Source of the DNA: Neolewinella xylanilytica
GTDB taxonomy: Bacteria; Bacteroidota; Bacteroidia; Chitinophagales; Saprospiraceae
DNA length: 64,000 bases
NCBI RefSeq assembly: GCF_002934605.1
Contig: NZ_PTJC01000006.1
Location: 310,001-374,000, forward strand
Direction: 5' to 3'
Each line of letters opens with the position of its first letter. The stretch's first letter is position 1. Below the pieces are notes generated by a model. The model saw only the letters and a program-made list of their open reading frames with translations, was not told the DNA's origin and ran no database searches. Below, piece by piece: positions 7,444-16,810 of this stretch. Made by a program: the position numbers and the translations under genes.

Positions 7444-9663
7444 CTAAAACTTATACCGCACGACTCCGCGCAGCAGGAAGGGGGCACCCGGCGTGAAGTG
7501 AATCTCCTCCACCGGCTGTGTTTCGGAGAACAGCCGCGACTCGGTGGCGAACTGGGTTTCGTTCCACTCCGCATCCAGGGCGTTCTCCACGACCAAACCG
7601 AGGGAAACGGGACCGATGGCGTAGTTGACATTGGCGTCGAGGATGAAGTAGCCCTCGGCGACGATGGAATTGTCTTCGTTGGCCGGCCGGTTCGCTACGT
7701 AGCGGTAGCGCACGCCGCCGGTCCACCGGCTGTTGAGGACGTTCAGGCCGCCGGAACTGGTGAGGTCGGGCGCCAGGGGAATGTAATCAGCTCCCTCGGG
7801 TTCACCGATGCTGCGGGCGAAGGCGTAGTTCAGGTCGGCGTCGGCGAAGAGCCAGTCGGTCAGCTGATAGCGGGCGCTCAGGTCCACCCCGAGGCGACGG
7901 GTTTCCCCGCTGGGCTCCACGATGCCGGCGTCGCCTACGTATACGAATTCCTGCTCCAGGTAGAGGTACCAGAGTGCGGCGTTCAGGAACAGACGGCCGG
8001 TGGGCCGGAAAATGCCTCCCAGATCGGCGCCGTAGGCCGCGGGCAGAATTTCGGCGGCCGACTGGTCGAGTACGACCCGGGTATCGTTGGCATGGAAGCC
8101 GACGCCCGTTTTCAGGAACAGCTGGGTGCGATCATTCAGGGTATACAGGAAGTTCAATTTGGGGCTGACGGCGGTTTTGCGCTGTTCCTGGCGGTCGTAG
8201 GTGGGTTGGAGTTTATCGACGTAATTGAAGACGAAGTGGTCGAGGCGAACGGCGGGGTTGATCAGCAGGTCCCCGAACTCGAAATCGGCACCGGCGTAGG
8301 CGAATAGATTGCTTTCGTCGATGTCGCCGTACTGGATCCGTTCCAGCAGCTCTTCGCGGTTGCGGGTACGGCTGAGCTCCACGTCGTCGTTGTTGTCGTA
8401 GCGGAGGCCAATGCCGCCTTTGAGGCTGGCTTCGCCGCCGCCGGTGGTGAAGGCGTGGTTGACTTCCGACTGGAAGCCAAAGATCTCCCGGTCTTCGGAC
8501 TGGCGGATCTGATCGCCGTTCACCGGGTCTTCGAGGAAGAAGGTGAAATTGGAGAACAGCTCGAAGTCGTAGCGGGAGTAATAGGCGTTGGTTTTAATGA
8601 AGGTACTGCGGTTGACGACGCGCAGGAACTCGCCCGCCAGGTTGGTCCGGCCGGTGTAGCCCCCCTCCGTGTCGTCGATGGCTCCGAAGCGACCGATCAA
8701 TCCGCTTTCCACCGCCCGTACCGGTATCTGCCCCGAAGCATCCCACTTGCTTTCGAAGTGGCTGGCCAGGAGCGAGAGCTTACTGCCGCCCGGAAGTTCG
8801 GCGGTGTAGCGACCCATGAGGTTTAGGCGGTTGAAGTGCTGGCTGGACTCGAAGGGACCGTCGGTGAGGATGTACTCCGTTGCCAGGTAAGCACTGCTGC
8901 GCTCGTTGTTGAGCAGGTCGAAAAGGCCCACGGCCCGCAGGGTGTTGAAGGAGCCGACCTCGGCCGTCAGTAGCGAGCGGTCGAGTTTGTCCTTCAGGGA
9001 GAAGTCGACGTAGCCGGCGGTGGCGAAGTTGCCCTGGTCGGCGTAGTAGGGCCCCTTGCCGTAATCGATCTTCTCGATGGTTTCCGGGATGAGGAAGTGG
9101 AGATCGGCGTAGCCCTGCCCGTGGGCGTGGCTGACCATATTGACCGGCATACCCTCCACGGAGATGGCCACGTCGGTGCCGTGGTCGATGTCGAAGCCCC
9201 GCAGGAAGATCTGCTCCGCTTTCCCGCCACCGGCGTGCTGGCCGATGATCATGCCCGGTACGCGGCGCAGGATATCCTGGGCGGAATTCACCGGCCGCAG
9301 CCGGGAATCGATGTCGGTGGCGACGTTAAGCGAGCGAAGGTCGGGACGCACGGTGATGGCGTCCAGGTCGAAGAAACTTTCTTCCAGCTCCACCTCCATG
9401 AATTCGTCGGCAGCGGGTACTTCGATTTTTTGCGCCCGGTAACCAAGGTAGGTGACCTGCAGGCTATCCCCCGGGGCGACCCCGTCCAGCATGAAGTTGC
9501 CTAGCTCATTCGTATGGGTGTGATGCTCGGAATTGAGGTGAATGATGTAGGCCCCGATGATCGGGGAACGATCGGCGCTCAGCACGCGACCCTCTACCGT
9601 CTGTGCGGTCAGTCCGGTAGCGAAGCAGGCGGTCAGGAAAAACAGGTAGATGCGTTCAGTCAT
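7444..9663 (-). CDS. TonB-dependent receptor linked to the NRPS operon
   Basis: 739 residues: a signal peptide (ending TGLTAQ), a carboxypeptidase-regulatory-like beta domain (residues ~22-100, GRVLSADRSPIIGAYI), a plug domain (~110-220) and a 22-strand-type barrel ending in VRYKF. The plug has a His-rich block, FDIDHGTDVAIS then SHAHGQGYADLHF, which could contact a metal complex. The gene starts only 23 bases after the end of NRPS1 and has the same orientation, so it is very likely co-transcribed. Receptors co-encoded with NRPS genes usually import the metallophore made by the cluster; that role here is inferred. Confidence 0.9.
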   Translation of the reverse strand: MTERIYLFFLTACFATGLTAQTVEGRVLSADRSPIIGAYIIHLNSEHHTHTNELGNFMLDGVAPGDSLQVTYLGYRAQKIEVPAADEFMEVELEESFFDLDAITVRPDLRSLNVATDIDSRLRPVNSAQDILRRVPGMIIGQHAGGGKAEQIFLRGFDIDHGTDVAISVEGMPVNMVSHAHGQGYADLHFLIPETIEKIDYGKGPYYADQGNFATAGYVDFSLKDKLDRSLLTAEVGSFNTLRAVGLFDLLNNERSSAYLATEYILTDGPFESSQHFNRLNLMGRYTAELPGGSKLSLLASHFESKWDASGQIPVRAVESGLIGRFGAIDDTEGGYTGRTNLAGEFLRVVNRSTFIKTNAYYSRYDFELFSNFTFFLEDPVNGDQIRQSEDREIFGFQSEVNHAFTTGGGEASLKGGIGLRYDNNDDVELSRTRNREELLERIQYGDIDESNLFAYAGADFEFGDLLINPAVRLDHFVFNYVDKLQPTYDRQEQRKTAVSPKLNFLYTLNDRTQLFLKTGVGFHANDTRVVLDQSAAEILPAAYGADLGGIFRPTGRLFLNAALWYLYLEQEFVYVGDAGIVEPSGETRRLGVDLSARYQLTDWLFADADLNYAFARSIGEPEGADYIPLAPDLTSSGGLNVLNSRWTGGVRYRYVANRPANEDNSIVAEGYFILDANVNYAIGPVSLGLVVENALDAEWNETQFATESRLFSETQPVEEIHFTPGAPFLLRGVVRYKF

Positions 9664-9686
9664 GATGTGGGTAAGTTCATAGCATA

Positions 9687-12600
9687 TTAAATCTCCCCTT
9701 CGGTCTCGGCCAATAAGCGGGTAAGGGTTTCTTCCAGGTATTCGCCCTGCAGGGCAATGGTCGGCAATTCGAAAACACGGTGCAGCGGAACCTCCAGCGC
9801 GAAGGCGTCGCCGATACGGGCCGACAGGCGAATGGCCGTAAGGCTGTGCCCGCCGAGGTCGATGAACTGATCGTGGCGACCCACCCGCTCCAGATGGAGT
9901 ACGTCCCGCCAGATGTTGGCGAGCAGTTCCTCGATTTCCCCATCGGGAGCTTCGTAGGCCACGTTCTCCGTAGCGGGTCGACCGCCTAACGCGGCCAGGG
10001 CCGAACGGTCGATCTTGCCGGAAGCCGTCAGGGGCATGTCCTGTAGCGGAAGGAAAAGCTGGGGAATGCTGTAGTCGGGAAGGTGGCGCTGCAACCGTTG
10101 TCGCAGGGCGTCGGGGGTGAGGTCTTCTCCTCCGGTGTAATAAGCTACGAGCTGGCGGCGATCGTAGTTTTCCCCGGGGTGATGATACCCGATTTCGCCC
10201 ATGATTTTCTGTACTGCCTCGGTATCTACCTCCTCATTGATCTCTTCCAGGGCGGCGTCGCGCTGCTTGTGCCCGATGCGTACGTCCCAGCTGTAGGGAA
10301 AGGCGTAGTTGTTATAGCCCTTTTCTTTTTTGTGGACGTAAATGCCCACCTGGTTGATCAGGCAGTTGGTGGAGCGGCCGGTGTCCGTGGGGCGTACCCA
10401 GGGAAGGCGGCGGTCGAGGTAGGCGTACATCTCGTCCAGCGTGGCGTCGGTGTAGCGGTAGAAATCGAGGAAGCGCACCCGCTCGAAGACGTCGTCGGTC
10501 TCGAAGGCGGAGGTATCCAGGAGTTTGCGTACGGCGTCGTCCGCACGATGATACATCTTCCGGGCCTCCAGGATGGCGGCGTCGATGCTGCCCTCGGCGT
10601 GGCGGTCTTCCCAGAAGAGCTCCTCGGTGAGGCGGGTCTCAAAGAATTGTCCGCGGCTCAGCCCGGTGACGATGTAGGGGATATTCTTCTCCAGCGCCAC
10701 CTGGGTGCTGAGGGTATAGATCGTTTTGAAGCAACCGTTGCAAACGTTACAGTGGCGGTACAGGCTGTCGACGAAAATTTCGTTCATGGCTGGCGTGCTG
10801 CCGAAGTGGACGTCGACGCCCAGATCGGACGCCACCCGCCGCACGTTATCCAGGGCCTGCTCCGAGATGTAGCCGTTATCGAGGGTGAAGGCGAGCGGCT
10901 TCAGTCCCAGTTCGACCAACTGGCCCAGGGCGTAGGTACTATCCTTTCCGCCGCTGAGCAGCATGATGCAGTCGTACTCCGTACCGTGCTGGCTGGGCCG
11001 CTCGGCGAAGATGGCGCGGAAGTCGTCGAGGGTGCGGAAGTAGGCCTTAGCCTTGGATTCATAGGCTTCGAAGCCCCGGCACAACTGGCACACCCCCTCC
11101 TCGTCGAAAGAAGCACTGGGGTAGTTGGCGGGCAGTCCGCAGTTGGTGCAGTAGTGATCGACCGGTGCCTGCGACCAGGCGGTCGGGTCGACTAGCTCCA
11201 CGGCGGCGGTGGCAATACCCGGCTGGGCGGCTAGCAGGTGCTCTACCTCCTCGAGTTCGATGCGGTAACCGCGCCACTTGGTCTGCCGATCGTTGCGGCC
11301 CAGGAATTCCAATTCCCCGCGGTCGTTTCGCCGGGCCCGGTCGCCGGTGCGGTACAGGCGGTCGTCCGATCGATAAGGGTGATCCACGAAGCGGGACGCA
11401 GTCAGGTCCGGCCGCCGGTAGTAGCCGTGGGCCAGGCAGCTTCCCCCCAGGTACAATTCGCCGGCCATACCGTCGGGCACCAGCTGCCCCCCCTCGTCGA
11501 GTAGAAGGGCTTCGGTATTATCGATCGGTCGCCCGATCGGCACGGCCCCACTCCGGTCATTCGCCGGGGAAAAGCTTTTTTCGATGCAACCGACGGTAGC
11601 CTCCGTAGGACCGTATTCGTTAATCAGTTCCGCACCCACCGGAAAGTTTGCCGTCACCTCGCGTGCCAGGTCGGTGGATAGTTGTTCGCCGCCCACGATG
11701 AGGGTGGAAATCCGGGCGTGACGGTAATCCCGGCCGCGCAGCAGCGCCAGGTGAGAGGGGGTGAGTTTTACCACGTCGCAGCGGTCGTCGTCCAGTACCC
11801 GCAGCACCGCCAGATCGGGCGTACCGGGTGCCGGTTCCGGATACACGATCACCCGGCCACCACACACCAACGGCGTGAACAGCGAGGTTACCGTCAGGTC
11901 GAAGCCGACGGTAGTGAACAGCGGGAAGACCGGCGCCGCGGTGGTCACGTAACGGCGGCGGGCGTAGGCGATGTAGTTGGCCAGGGAGGCGTGACCGACC
12001 ACCACTCCCTTAGGCGTACCCGTGCTCCCGGAAGTGTACATAATATATGCGGGGGCGTCACCTGGTTGGTGGATGCCTACCGTGGGGTCGTGCCGCAGGA
12101 TGGCCGGCCGGTCCGCATCGAAGAGCACCGTAGGGATCGCAAAGGCTTCTACCCGCGGATAACGCTCCTGGTCGGTGAGGATCAGCGCGCATCCGGTTTC
12201 GCCCAGGATGTGCTCCAGTCGGGCGTCGGGACTATCCGTGGGCAGGGGGAGGTAGGCGTGCCCGGCTTTCCAGCAGCCCAGTATGCCGATCAGCAGATCG
12301 GCGGAGCGGGGAAGTAAGAGGGCCACGTTCTTTCCGGCCTCGCGGAGCCTGCCCCGGAGGAAAGCGGCCAGCCGGCCGGATTCTTCGTCGAGCTCCCGGT
12401 AGGTCAGCTGCCGGTCGGGGCTTTCAATGGCGATGGCGTCCGGCGTCCGGTCGGCTTGAAGTCGGAAGGCAGCCAATACCGAAGCGGGCCTTTCCGCTAC
12501 GTTTTTCCCTTGCCCGGCGGCCAACAACCTTTGCCGTTCGGCCTTTCCGAGGATGTCGATATTGTCGATCGCCCGGTTCGGATGGCTCGTCATTGCATCG

Positions 12601-13817
12601 AGCAGGCGGAGGAATTGATCGGCTACCTTATCACGGTCCGCGGCGGGGAAGACGGCCTCGTTCAGGTCGAATTCGAGTGTCAGGCGGCCCGTCGCATCCA
12701 GATCATGGACCTGCAAGCGGAGGTGGTGGCCCGGATCGGCGTGGCCGGGAGAGCGCCAGCGGGTACGGCAGCTAATGGTGGGGGATAATGCGCCGAATTC
12801 CGCCGTAATGTAATTCAGTACGACGTTAAAGGAGGCGGACAAGCGCGGACGAATTACGCCAGGGCGGGCCGAACGCAGGAAGTCGTTGCCGCTGGTCTTT
12901 AGTCGGCCGAGCAAGTCGAGGAAGGTATCGCCGGCGGCCACCGAGCCGTACAGCGGAAGCATTTCGATCAACTGGGCGGGGAGGCGGCGTTCTTCGGCCG
13001 TGCCGCGGTTGCCGGCGGGAGTGCCGAATGCGATCGCACGTTCTCCGGAGATTTTGTGGACGTAGGCCGTAAGCAGGGTGCCGAAAATATTGAACAGGGT
13101 CATGCCCCGCGTCCAATGGCGAATGCCGTCCCGTTCGGCGAGGGCCAGCAGGGCTTTCGTGCGGTCGGCGTCCAGGGTAAGGGATATGCGCGGTGCGATC
13201 GATGTACCCCCGGCATTTCCGCGCCCCAGCAGGCGGGGCGGTACGGGGTCGACGGCTCGGTCCCAGTATTCGGGTAAGGATACGGGTTCGGAGGGTAGCC
13301 GCTCGCGGTACGTTTGAAAGGAAGGAAGTTGGTCGGAAGGCGTTGCTCCCGCGCCCCGCTCGCCCGCGTAGATTTCCACCAAGCGCCGGTACTGTACGCT
13401 CACGCCCCAGGCGTCCACGATGAGGTGGTGCTGGTTGAGGAAGAAGACGTGGTGGTTTTCGGCGAGTTGCCAGAGGACGGCATCAACGCAAGCCGTGTCC
13501 AGGTTGAATAGTTCCTGGCCCCGTGCGGCGATCTCCCCTTCCAGCGCTTCGCGGCTCCCCGGCCAGGGCGTGACGGCCAGCTCAACCAGGGCGGTAGGCA
13601 GCACCTCCTGCCGGGGCTCGCCGTCGTGGGTACGAAAGACCGTTCGCATATTGTCGCACTCCGCCGTCAGTGCACCGTAGGCCGCACGAAAGCGATCGAT
13701 ATCTAGCTGGCCCCGCAGTTCGAAGGTGAAGATGCAGTGATACTGCGGCGAATTCGGCGCGAGGTGCTGGCCGGTCCATAGTACGAGCTGGGCGGGGGTG
13801 AGGGCGGCGGGACTCAT
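9687..13817 (-). CDS. NRPS1: C-A-T with a PP-loop domain inside A
   Basis: 1376 residues. The C domain (~1-430) has an intact HHLIVDAWG motif (His130, His131, Asp135). The A domain starts at ~445 (TSGSTGTPKG at ~595-604). The pocket reads D-L-T-K-I-G-E-V-G-K, an Asn-type code. After motif A8 (YRIELEEVE, ~851-859), residues ~885-1222 form an inserted ATP pyrophosphatase: CTNCGLP and CQLC (Cys890, 893, 910, 913), the PP-loop SGGKDS (955-960), and CNVCNGC (1023-1029). The A domain resumes with LPDYSIP and the catalytic Lys of TASGKID (Lys1268). The T domain follows (LGGHS, Ser1325). The inserted part resembles N-acetyl-sugar amidotransferases and thioamide-forming PP-loop enzymes. There is no thioesterase. 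The start overlaps the carrier-protein stop (ATGA). Confidence 0.93.
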   Translation of the reverse strand: MSPAALTPAQLVLWTGQHLAPNSPQYHCIFTFELRGQLDIDRFRAAYGALTAECDNMRTVFRTHDGEPRQEVLPTALVELAVTPWPGSREALEGEIAARGQELFNLDTACVDAVLWQLAENHHVFFLNQHHLIVDAWGVSVQYRRLVEIYAGERGAGATPSDQLPSFQTYRERLPSEPVSLPEYWDRAVDPVPPRLLGRGNAGGTSIAPRISLTLDADRTKALLALAERDGIRHWTRGMTLFNIFGTLLTAYVHKISGERAIAFGTPAGNRGTAEERRLPAQLIEMLPLYGSVAAGDTFLDLLGRLKTSGNDFLRSARPGVIRPRLSASFNVVLNYITAEFGALSPTISCRTRWRSPGHADPGHHLRLQVHDLDATGRLTLEFDLNEAVFPAADRDKVADQFLRLLDAMTSHPNRAIDNIDILGKAERQRLLAAGQGKNVAERPASVLAAFRLQADRTPDAIAIESPDRQLTYRELDEESGRLAAFLRGRLREAGKNVALLLPRSADLLIGILGCWKAGHAYLPLPTDSPDARLEHILGETGCALILTDQERYPRVEAFAIPTVLFDADRPAILRHDPTVGIHQPGDAPAYIMYTSGSTGTPKGVVVGHASLANYIAYARRRYVTTAAPVFPLFTTVGFDLTVTSLFTPLVCGGRVIVYPEPAPGTPDLAVLRVLDDDRCDVVKLTPSHLALLRGRDYRHARISTLIVGGEQLSTDLAREVTANFPVGAELINEYGPTEATVGCIEKSFSPANDRSGAVPIGRPIDNTEALLLDEGGQLVPDGMAGELYLGGSCLAHGYYRRPDLTASRFVDHPYRSDDRLYRTGDRARRNDRGELEFLGRNDRQTKWRGYRIELEEVEHLLAAQPGIATAAVELVDPTAWSQAPVDHYCTNCGLPANYPSASFDEEGVCQLCRGFEAYESKAKAYFRTLDDFRAIFAERPSQHGTEYDCIMLLSGGKDSTYALGQLVELGLKPLAFTLDNGYISEQALDNVRRVASDLGVDVHFGSTPAMNEIFVDSLYRHCNVCNGCFKTIYTLSTQVALEKNIPYIVTGLSRGQFFETRLTEELFWEDRHAEGSIDAAILEARKMYHRADDAVRKLLDTSAFETDDVFERVRFLDFYRYTDATLDEMYAYLDRRLPWVRPTDTGRSTNCLINQVGIYVHKKEKGYNNYAFPYSWDVRIGHKQRDAALEEINEEVDTEAVQKIMGEIGYHHPGENYDRRQLVAYYTGGEDLTPDALRQRLQRHLPDYSIPQLFLPLQDMPLTASGKIDRSALAALGGRPATENVAYEAPDGEIEELLANIWRDVLHLERVGRHDQFIDLGGHSLTAIRLSARIGDAFALEVPLHRVFELPTIALQGEYLEETLTRLLAETEGEI

Positions 13818-14062
13818 ACTTTCTGCACGGCTTGACGTTCGCGGACGTAATCGCTCATCGCACGGACCGTCATGAAGTGATCGATGGTCATCTCCTCGGG
13901 CGGAATGCGCACCGAAAAGCTTTTTTCGAGAAAGTCGATGAGGCGAAAAACGGCCATCGAGCCGATCAGCCCGCTGCCGAGCAGGTCGTCGTCGGCCGTC
14001 AGGTCGATCCGGTCGTCATCGATGAGTTCGCGTTTGATAAAGGTGAGGATACGTTCTTCCAT
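13814..14062 (-). CDS. Stand-alone peptidyl carrier protein
   Basis: 82 residues, four-helix carrier protein. The phosphopantetheine Ser is predicted to be Ser35 in SGLIGSMAV; the residue before it is Gly, where the family usually has Asp. It lies between the prolyl-AMP ligase and NRPS1 and overlaps NRPS1 by 4 bases. Together with ligase and oxidase it forms the three-part pyrrole-2-carboxyl cassette known from pyoluteorin (PltF/PltE/PltL) and prodigiosin pathways, so its cargo is predicted to be prolyl, then pyrrolyl. Confidence 0.88.
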   Translation of the reverse strand: MEERILTFIKRELIDDDRIDLTADDDLLGSGLIGSMAVFRLIDFLEKSFSVRIPPEEMTIDHFMTVRAMSDYVRERQAVQKV

Positions 14063-14064
14063 AA

Positions 14065-15630
14065 TTAGGGCATGCTTTTGGTGATCGCCTCCCGGATGGC
14101 GAGGCGATCGATCTTGCCCGCGTCGTTCCGGGGCAGGTTGGGCAGCAGGTCGATGCGGACGGGTACCGCGTGGGGTGGCAATTGATCGCCCATGGCGATG
14201 ATCCAGGTACGGGGATTGCCCACCCAGTCGGATTCGGCAACCACCAGGGCTTCGATAACTTTTTCGTTATCGCCGATCTCGCGGAGGTACACGGCCGCCT
14301 CCCCGACGCCGGGCTGGGCGGCGAGCACGGCCTCCACTTCCTCCAGTTCCACGCGGTGGCCGCGGATTTTCACCTGGCGGTCCTTGCGCCCCATGAACTG
14401 CAGCAGGCCGTCCGCGTCGCGGTACACGAGGTCGCCGGTACGGTAAAAGGTTTCCCGGTTGCCGGGGATGCGTTCGCGGTAGTAGAATCCGCGGGCGGTC
14501 AGGTCGGCTCGGTTCCAGTAGCCCTTCATCCGGGTGGCACTGCGGACCAGCAGTTCGCCGATCTCCCCTTCCGCTACTTCCCCGTCATCGGGGTCGAGTA
14601 TCAGGGTCTCCGTATCGTTCCACACGTGGCCCAGTGGTAGGGGATCGTCGGTATCGGGCGCCTCGGCGAGGTGAAAGTAAGTGCATTGGTTCACTTCCGC
14701 GGGTCCGTACACGTTGCTTGCCCGGGCGTTCGGGGCGTGTTCCATGAGGGCGCGCAGGTGGCGGGGCGCGAAGACTTCGCCGCCGAAGAGTACCCAGCGC
14801 AGGGCGGAGAGGTCGCGCTCGCCAAGGGTGGGGGAACGGAGCATTTGCAGCAGGGCCAGGGGCACGCTGTACCAGATCGTGATGCGCTCCTGTTCGACCA
14901 ATTGCAGCAGGCTGGTGGGGAATTTGGTGTGGGCGTCCGTGACGATCACCGTCGTAGCCCCCGCCAGCGGCCCGGTGAAGTAGCCGAAGGTGGAAATGTC
15001 GTAGTGCAGGGCGCAGTGATTGCCGATCACATCGTCGGGCTGCACGTTATAAAGGTCCCGGCTCAGGCGGGCGTAGGCTAATCCCGAGGTGTGGGTATGC
15101 ATGATGCCCTTGGGCTCGCCGGTGGAGCCGCTGGTGTACATGACGTAGGCCAGGTCATCGCCCAGGATGCGTAGATCCGGTGCCGTGGCGGGATAGTCAG
15201 CGAGCGCATCCCATTCCAGGCTGATTACCCCCTCCACGTCGCCGCCAACGACCCGGTTAACTGGACTAGGCGCGGCGAAAAGAGCAGTAAAATTGCGCCG
15301 GAGCGCGGGAGCAACAAATACCACCTTGATACCGCAGTCGTCGATCAACCGACGGGTCCGGGCCACCGGCGCTTCCGGGTCGAGCGGTACGTAGGCCGCA
15401 CCCGCCTTCAGGATACCGTGCACGGCCGCCGCCCCATCGAGCGACCGCGGTAAGTAGATGCCGATCCGGTCGCCGCGCTGCACCCCCTGCGCCAGAAGCA
15501 AATGGGCGAGCCGGTTGGTGCGTTCGGCCAGCTCCGCGTAGGTAATGGCCTGCTTGCCGCAGCGGAAGGCGGTGCGGTCGGGGGACGCGGCAGCGTGCCG
15601 GTCGATCGGATGGAAGAGCAGGTAGTGCAT
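14065..15630 (-). CDS. L-prolyl-AMP ligase (PltF/RedM type)
   Basis: 521 residues from the ATG at 15630, which gives the normal family start ([17 protein letters not shown]). It is a stand-alone adenylation domain with [10 protein letters not shown] (A3), YRTGDL (A7), [10 protein letters not shown] (A8) and a final NDAGKIDR with the catalytic Lys. The stretch [33 protein letters not shown] and [12 protein letters not shown] is characteristic of proline-specific ligases that load a free carrier protein. The carrier-protein gene starts 2 bases after its stop and the oxidase gene ends 4 bases before its start. Confidence 0.88.
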   Translation of the reverse strand: MHYLLFHPIDRHAAASPDRTAFRCGKQAITYAELAERTNRLAHLLLAQGVQRGDRIGIYLPRSLDGAAAVHGILKAGAAYVPLDPEAPVARTRRLIDDCGIKVVFVAPALRRNFTALFAAPSPVNRVVGGDVEGVISLEWDALADYPATAPDLRILGDDLAYVMYTSGSTGEPKGIMHTHTSGLAYARLSRDLYNVQPDDVIGNHCALHYDISTFGYFTGPLAGATTVIVTDAHTKFPTSLLQLVEQERITIWYSVPLALLQMLRSPTLGERDLSALRWVLFGGEVFAPRHLRALMEHAPNARASNVYGPAEVNQCTYFHLAEAPDTDDPLPLGHVWNDTETLILDPDDGEVAEGEIGELLVRSATRMKGYWNRADLTARGFYYRERIPGNRETFYRTGDLVYRDADGLLQFMGRKDRQVKIRGHRVELEEVEAVLAAQPGVGEAAVYLREIGDNEKVIEALVVAESDWVGNPRTWIIAMGDQLPPHAVPVRIDLLPNLPRNDAGKIDRLAIREAITKSMP

Positions 15631-15634
15631 CGGG

Positions 15635-16810
15635 CTACAGGCCGGTAAGTTGAGCAATGATGTTTCGCTGAATATCGGAGGTGCCGGCATAGAGTACCCC
15701 GCCCACCGCGTCGCGCAGGTCGCGTTCGGTACCGAAGTCGGTCAGGTAGGCGTTGCCGCCGCCGATGCGGATAGCGTCCAGACTTGACTCGACGAACGCC
15801 TCACTTAGGTACAGCTTCAGCATGCTGGATTCGATCATGCTGGGCTGGCCGTTTAGCTTGAGAGAGGCCAGTCGGTACAGCAGTAGCCGGGAAATCTCGA
15901 TCCGCATCCGCATGTCGGCGATGCGGTTGGATACCGATTGGAATTCCCCCACGGCTTTGCCGAACTGCTTCCGCTTTTTAGCAAATGTTACGGCTTCTTC
16001 CAGCTGGCGTTGCATGGTGCCGAGCTTGCCCGACAGGATGCAGCAACGGTCGTACTCCAGCGAATGGTTGCAGATGCTGAAGCCGGCACCTTCCTTACCG
16101 ATGCGGTTTTCTTCCGGCACGAAGCAATTTTCGAACGTGATCTCCCCGAAGGGGGCGGTACGCAGGCCCATTTTTTTCCGGTTCGGGCTGGCGGTATATC
16201 CCGCTGAATCCGCGTCCACGAGAAAAGCGGTGATCCCCCATTTACCCCGTTCCGGAGCGGTGCTGGCGAACACGACGGCCACGTCGGCCACGGGTGCGAG
16301 GGTGACGAGGCGTTTGCCGCCGTTCAGCCGGTAGCCACCGTCGAGTTTTTCGGCGGTAGTGGTCAGCGTGAAGATGTCGGACCCACTCTCCGTTTCGGTC
16401 AGGGCGTGACAGCCGAAAAGCTGCCCTTTGACCATGCCGGGCAGATATTTCGCCTTTTGGGTTTCGGTGCCGAAGAGGGCAATGGTCGACTGCACCGCCC
16501 ACATTTGTGCATTGAGGGCCAGGACCAGTCCGGTATCGGGGCAGGCGTAGCCCAGGGCTTCCATCGCCACGACGGAGCGGAATACATCTAATTCGTCCTG
16601 CTGTCCGCCGTACGCCGCGGGGGCCGCCAGCCCCTGGATGCCGAAGTCGGCGCACTTTTGCCAGCCTTCACGCCAGAAGGTGCCCTCGGCGTCGCGGGTA
16701 ATGACGTCGTCCTGGAGCTCCCGACGGGCAAAGTCAATGACCGTTTCCCGGTAATCGAGGTAGGCTTGGGGTAGGGTAAAATTGACGGGTGGTTCGTGGC
16801 GGTAGTTCAT
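15635..16810 (-). CDS. Prolyl-carrier oxidase, acyl-CoA dehydrogenase family
   Basis: 391 residues from the ATG at 16810, which overlaps the OCD stop (ATGA). Acyl-CoA dehydrogenase motifs are clear: CHALTETESGSD, the FAD/substrate domain, RKQFGKAVGEFQ and the C-terminal GGVLYAGTSDIQRN. In the last motif the Glu that is the catalytic base of many acyl-CoA dehydrogenases (YEGTS) is Ala, as expected for the PltE/AnaB/RedW branch, which uses a base nearer the middle (here around SLEYDRCCI). Predicted reaction: four-electron oxidation of prolyl-carrier to pyrrole-2-carboxyl-carrier. Context supports this over fatty-acid oxidation. Confidence 0.87.
   Translation of the reverse strand: MNYRHEPPVNFTLPQAYLDYRETVIDFARRELQDDVITRDAEGTFWREGWQKCADFGIQGLAAPAAYGGQQDELDVFRSVVAMEALGYACPDTGLVLALNAQMWAVQSTIALFGTETQKAKYLPGMVKGQLFGCHALTETESGSDIFTLTTTAEKLDGGYRLNGGKRLVTLAPVADVAVVFASTAPERGKWGITAFLVDADSAGYTASPNRKKMGLRTAPFGEITFENCFVPEENRIGKEGAGFSICNHSLEYDRCCILSGKLGTMQRQLEEAVTFAKKRKQFGKAVGEFQSVSNRIADMRMRIEISRLLLYRLASLKLNGQPSMIESSMLKLYLSEAFVESSLDAIRIGGGNAYLTDFGTERDLRDAVGGVLYAGTSDIQRNIIAQLTGL

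Noticed and set aside
10083-11195. 370-codon open frame opposite NRPS1
   Set aside because: Antisense to the PP-loop insertion, whose motifs are complete on the minus strand.
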